64,000 nt of DNA from contig JACTVC010000009.1 of NCBI GenBank assembly GCA_018417955.1, positions 186,001-250,000 of the forward strand, in the 5' to 3' direction. The notes under the pieces are model-generated. The model ran no database searches. It was not told where the DNA came from and saw nothing but the letters and a program-made list of their open reading frames with translations. A program made the translations under genes and the position numbers. Origin of the DNA: Laccaria trichodermophora (Eukaryota; Basidiomycota; Agaricomycetes; Agaricales; Hydnangiaceae). The number at the start of each line of letters is the position of its first letter. Within the stretch, counting starts at the first letter, position 1. This document shows, one piece after another, positions 60,861 through 64,000 of the stretch.

Positions 60861-61545
60861 CTACAACTGTCCTATCCTCTGCTGCATCTTCTCCTTCACG
60901 GTCTGATACGCGCTCATGATCGTTTGCTCATTGATGACTATTTCCGTCGTGTCGGGGCGCGGTCTGCTAACGCGCGAAGCGATGGCTGTGGCATCTGTGT
61001 CTACGATGATTCTACGCCATTCAACTTGAGTTAGTCCTACACAACAGATAAGGACGGGAGTAACCCACCCATCATCTATCGTCTCATCCAAACACAACAG
61101 CACCAAATCCAAATTCTCCAACACCCCTCGTTTCTCCAACGAATTCCGGAGAAGCATGGTGAGCGCGTCGGTGAGGGAGGTGAGTGCGGTTGAGATCATC
61201 AGGTCGTTCTCTGTTGGTCCCGCGATGAAGTAGAGGATGAGGTCCAGGGAGTGCTTGTACAATGCCAAGTGGGAGTCGTATAGAATTATGTCGCCTACAT
61301 CGCCAGTCAGTCAAATTACTGAGCAGGGGAACGGATGCGTATGAGAAGAAAGAACGCGACGCACCCCCCGCTTTCTTCGTCTTGGCCCACAGACCCTTTT
61401 CAAATGCCTTTTGGTCTTTCAATGTCGGCCATTCTTTGCTCTCACCCTGCGGATGGCTTTTTGGGCGGTAGTATTTTGCGAGGACGCGGTTGCCTTCTGT
61501 GTCGAGGATGATGAAGGCTTGGATGCTGTAGAGTGAGAGGTTCAT
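60861..61545 (-). CDS. RET3: Coatomer zeta subunit (zeta-COP)
   Basis: Exons 61545-61365, 61294-61069 and 61011-60861 encode 185 residues. The longin-like start MNLSLYSIQAFIILDTEGNR followed by VLAKYYRP, DIILYDSHLALYKHSLDLIL with YFIAGPTENDLM, LTDALTMLLRNSLEKRGVLE and NLDLVLLCLDETIDDGIIVD are all zeta-COP signatures. It pairs with gamma-COP in the COPI coat for Golgi-to-ER traffic. The tail ends VKEKMQQRIGQL. Sequence upstream of 61545 contains an ATG (61699) opening a short frame that stops before the gene and is probably 5' UTR. The 3' end lies 143 bp from the convergent isomerase gene. Confidence 0.92.
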
Positions 61546-62213
61546 TCTGAGGGTTCGTTGTTGTTGTTCTCGTTGTCAGCGAGCTTGGATGTTGGGATTG
61601 AAGTTACGGTACCCGTGCGCGTGAGTTTGGGCTTGGACGATCTCGACGGTGAACTCGACGTGTTGGAAGGGGTAAGCGTGGTAGGTGGCTGTGCTCATTC
61701 TCACATTTGAAGGCTCAATCTAACATCAATCTAACACGGATAGCGAGTTAATCGACGTTGTAGCGCTGACTCCGCGGCTGTAGAGTGCCATCCGAGTGCC
61801 ATCGTCAAGAGGAAAACGAAATGATGATTCGTCAGAAGCAATTGGGCTCTTGGGGTTAAGAACGTGCGTTGCCTGTGCTATGAACTTTTTGGCGAGGAGG
61901 CATTATTTATCCGTTGCCTTGCAACAGGTGCGTACCGACATTTGTATGTATGGTCATGTAGGAGTTTTCAAGCTGACCTGGTGTGGTTCAGCAGGCTTTG
62001 TTGGCAGCAGAAGATCAAGTATCACGGCACCCATAGTAATTCTCGTTCCCACTCCGCGGCCAGAAGCATCCCCTTCTTCATTAACCATTCACTAAAAACG
62101 CCAAGGCTTCGCTTCGCGCAGACGCCCCCGTCATCGTTCCTGACATCCGCCCAGCATGGAATCGCGAACCACGTTCCCCCTCCTCCTGCATCCAATCCAT
62201 ATGGCACACAGTC
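61546..62213. other. Divergent upstream region of zeta-COP and the phosphoesterase gene
   Basis: About 670 bp between divergent start regions. A possible upstream open frame (61699 down to about 61577) precedes zeta-COP. No other gene is supported. Confidence 0.5.
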
Positions 62214-62223
62214 TATTTATATA
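62214..62223 (+). promoter_or_regulatory. Likely TATA box of the phosphoesterase gene
   Basis: TATTTATATA, about 81-90 bp before the start codon at 62304. A core promoter role is inferred from position and sequence only. Confidence 0.5.
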
Positions 62224-62303
62224 CCTCTCCTACATCATAAGGTCGGCCTTATAAGCTTTGGATTTTCGAGTCTTCAAAGCTACCCTCCACCACCACCAGC
62301 ACA

Positions 62304-64000
62304 ATGAGGTCCCTCTCAGGCTTGCCTTTACTGGCCTTCCTCTCAGTTCTGTCCGTGGCCAACGCGTGCGCAGATGGGGAAGACCATGGCCATATCCATG
62401 CTGCTCGACATGTCACTAAACCGGCACCAGTACCAGCAAAGCTTACTCCCCCGTCGCGGCCGTTGGAGTGGGGTGACATTAACATCATCCATACTACCGA
62501 TAGCCATGGCTGGCTTCTTGGACATCAGAAATCTTCCTTCCCAGAACCAAATTACAGGTCTGTCTTTAGATCCAGTATGGTTCTCGTCGTGGAATGATGG
62601 TTCATGATCAGTGGTACCTTTGGTGACTTCGCGTCGTTTGTGTCGCACATGAAGGAAATTGCTAAAGTACGTGTTTTTTTCTTTTTCCCTTTCAGGCTGT
62701 GTTGAGTCTTCTTGGTTTAGAAACGCGATGTGGACCTTTTGTTGGTTGACACGGGTGATCTTCACGATGGTGAGTCGTTTTTTTCGCTCCACATACTTGT
62801 CTGTCTTCATGCGTCTACGAAGGAACTGGCCTTATTGACGGATACCCGGCCGGTGGCATAGACGCTCATGATGTGTGTACATATTTCTTTGATAAAAGTC
62901 TTTCTGATGGATTGAATCATAGGCTAATGAGTTCTTCAAAAAATTGCCTTATGACGTTCTTGCTATCGGAAAGTATGTCATTTGTGCAAAATATTTCCAA
63001 CTTCAATGCTCAAAGAACGTTTCAGCCACGAGCTGTACACCTATAACAATACTCTTGACATGTACGTCTACCATATACACTCTGGCCTGTAGATTCTGAC
63101 GGGTGGCTTGGAAATAGGTACAAAAACTTCGCACCGAGGTTCAATGGACGATACCTCTCCTCCAACGTCAACATCACCATTGTGAACGAGCATGGTCAAC
63201 TCCAAAGTGTCCCTGTTGGCAGTAAGCATTCTCCTCATACGTGCACTTGAAAAAAAAACTCACTCAAAGCTTCGCATATGTAGGCCGTTTCGCAAAATTC
63301 AAGACGAGGAAGTACGTTTTGCCCCGTTGTTTCCATGGTCGTTAGTCGTCAATTGATAGGGTGATTTTATAGAGGCAAACAAGTCACTGCCCTCGGCGTT
63401 CTCTACAATTTCACTGGCAACGACAAGAATACTACTGTCCAAAAGGTGGCGGATATGGTCAAGGAAGCTTGGGTATGGCCTTTCATTGCTCAGTAGAAGC
63501 CAACTCGTTCATTCGCGTCGTTTAGTTCGCTGATGCTATCAAAGCCGAGCCTGACTTTTTCTTGCTCACTGGGTTAGTCTTTATTTATGTGTGTGCGTTG
63601 CCTTTTGGAGGACTTATGTCGTTCGACCAGACATATGCCTATTGCCCGTGACAATTGTAAGAAAACGTTGGTTCCCTTGCGTGTTTGCTGTATCCGATGA
63701 CGTTGTAGGGCCACTTGTGTACAACGCCATTCGTGCTATCCATCCCCTTACGCCTATTCTTATTCTTGGTGGTGAGTTTCTCTCTGCAATGTCGAAGAAT
63801 TTAAAGGGTAACGATCTTTGTAGGACATACCCATATCCGCGATTGCCGTAAGGATTTTGGTTGGCTAGAATGCATTGGCTGATATTGAGAATTTACTTAA
63901 AGTTCAGATGGATGGTCGCTCGATGTCGTTGGAGAGTGGACGATACATGGAAACTATTGGTTGGATGAGTGAGTCTGTTATTTCTAATACGCTCTCTTTC
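62304..64000 (+). CDS. Secreted 5'-nucleotidase/metallophosphoesterase, 5' part
   Basis: The gene runs off the right edge. It opens with a signal peptide, [20 protein letters not shown] followed by ACA. The metallophosphoesterase motifs are [17 protein letters not shown] (metal-binding Asp and His), [20 protein letters not shown] (Asp), [17 protein letters not shown] (the GNHE motif), and later [20 protein letters not shown] (GGHTH). Introns are many and short (first joint at about 62556, before [14 protein letters not shown]). It resembles yeast YHR202W-type proteins of the UshA/5'-nucleotidase superfamily, which hydrolyse nucleotides or other phosphoesters outside the cell or in the vacuole. 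The C-terminal nucleotide-binding domain would lie beyond the window. Confidence 0.88.

Overview
The window looks like nuclear DNA of a filamentous basidiomycete, most likely an Agaricomycete. It is gene-dense, genes sit on both strands, and most are cut by many short introns of about 45-65 nt with GT..AG ends. The housekeeping proteins are fungal in type, and a degraded Plavaka-like DNA transposon of the kind common in mushroom-forming fungi is present. No species can be named from sequence alone. I saw no tRNA, rRNA or CRISPR.

Left part (1-18 kb): a conserved housekeeping block. In order: the 3' part of a Fun30/SMARCAD1-type remodeller (+), TRAPP subunit Bet5 (-), arginine methyltransferase Rmt2 (-), a PRKRIP1-like protein (-), an RluA-type tRNA pseudouridine synthase (+), the splicing factor Cwc15 (-), an unrecognised proline-rich/helical protein (-), an F-BAR plus SH3 cytokinesis-type protein (-) and Elongator subunit Elp1 (-). 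PRKRIP1/RluA and Elp1/EFG1 are head-to-head pairs with short shared promoter regions.

Middle (18-41 kb): EFG1 (+), a multi-pass membrane protein of a basidiomycete family I cannot name (copy A, +), an aldo-keto reductase (+), a Pmr1/SPCA-type Golgi Ca/Mn P-type ATPase (+), a RhoGEF with DH, BAR-like and SH3-like regions (+), a berberine-bridge-type FAD oxidase with a ~200-residue low-complexity insert (-), Yar1 (-), a second membrane-family member (copy B, +) and a CHY zinc-finger protein (+).

Decayed tract (about 40.9-54.6 kb): broken copies of a GT2 cellulose-synthase-like gene, two DUF2235 hydrolase genes, a chitin synthase and a Plavaka-like element, a doubtful membrane protein, and an unrecognised region. 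It ends in a chimeric duplication: a 5' fragment of the neighbouring F-BAR gene joined to the 3' part of membrane copy B, with the CHY gene deleted from the copied segment.

Right part (54.7-64 kb): a second intact F-BAR/SH3 gene with the same exon plan as the first but a much longer Gln/Pro-rich linker, a small one-helix protein, mannose-6-phosphate isomerase, the coatomer zeta subunit, and the 5' part of a secreted 5'-nucleotidase-type phosphoesterase cut by the window edge.

No obvious new biochemical system stands out. The most interesting items are the two F-BAR paralogues and their partial copy, the membrane family with 17-nt and 11-nt microexons, the duplication/deletion chimera, and unusual gene structures (a GC-AG intron in BET5; a CWC15 stop codon alone in its last exon). 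Exon positions were derived by reading splice sites and keeping frame, not from transcripts.
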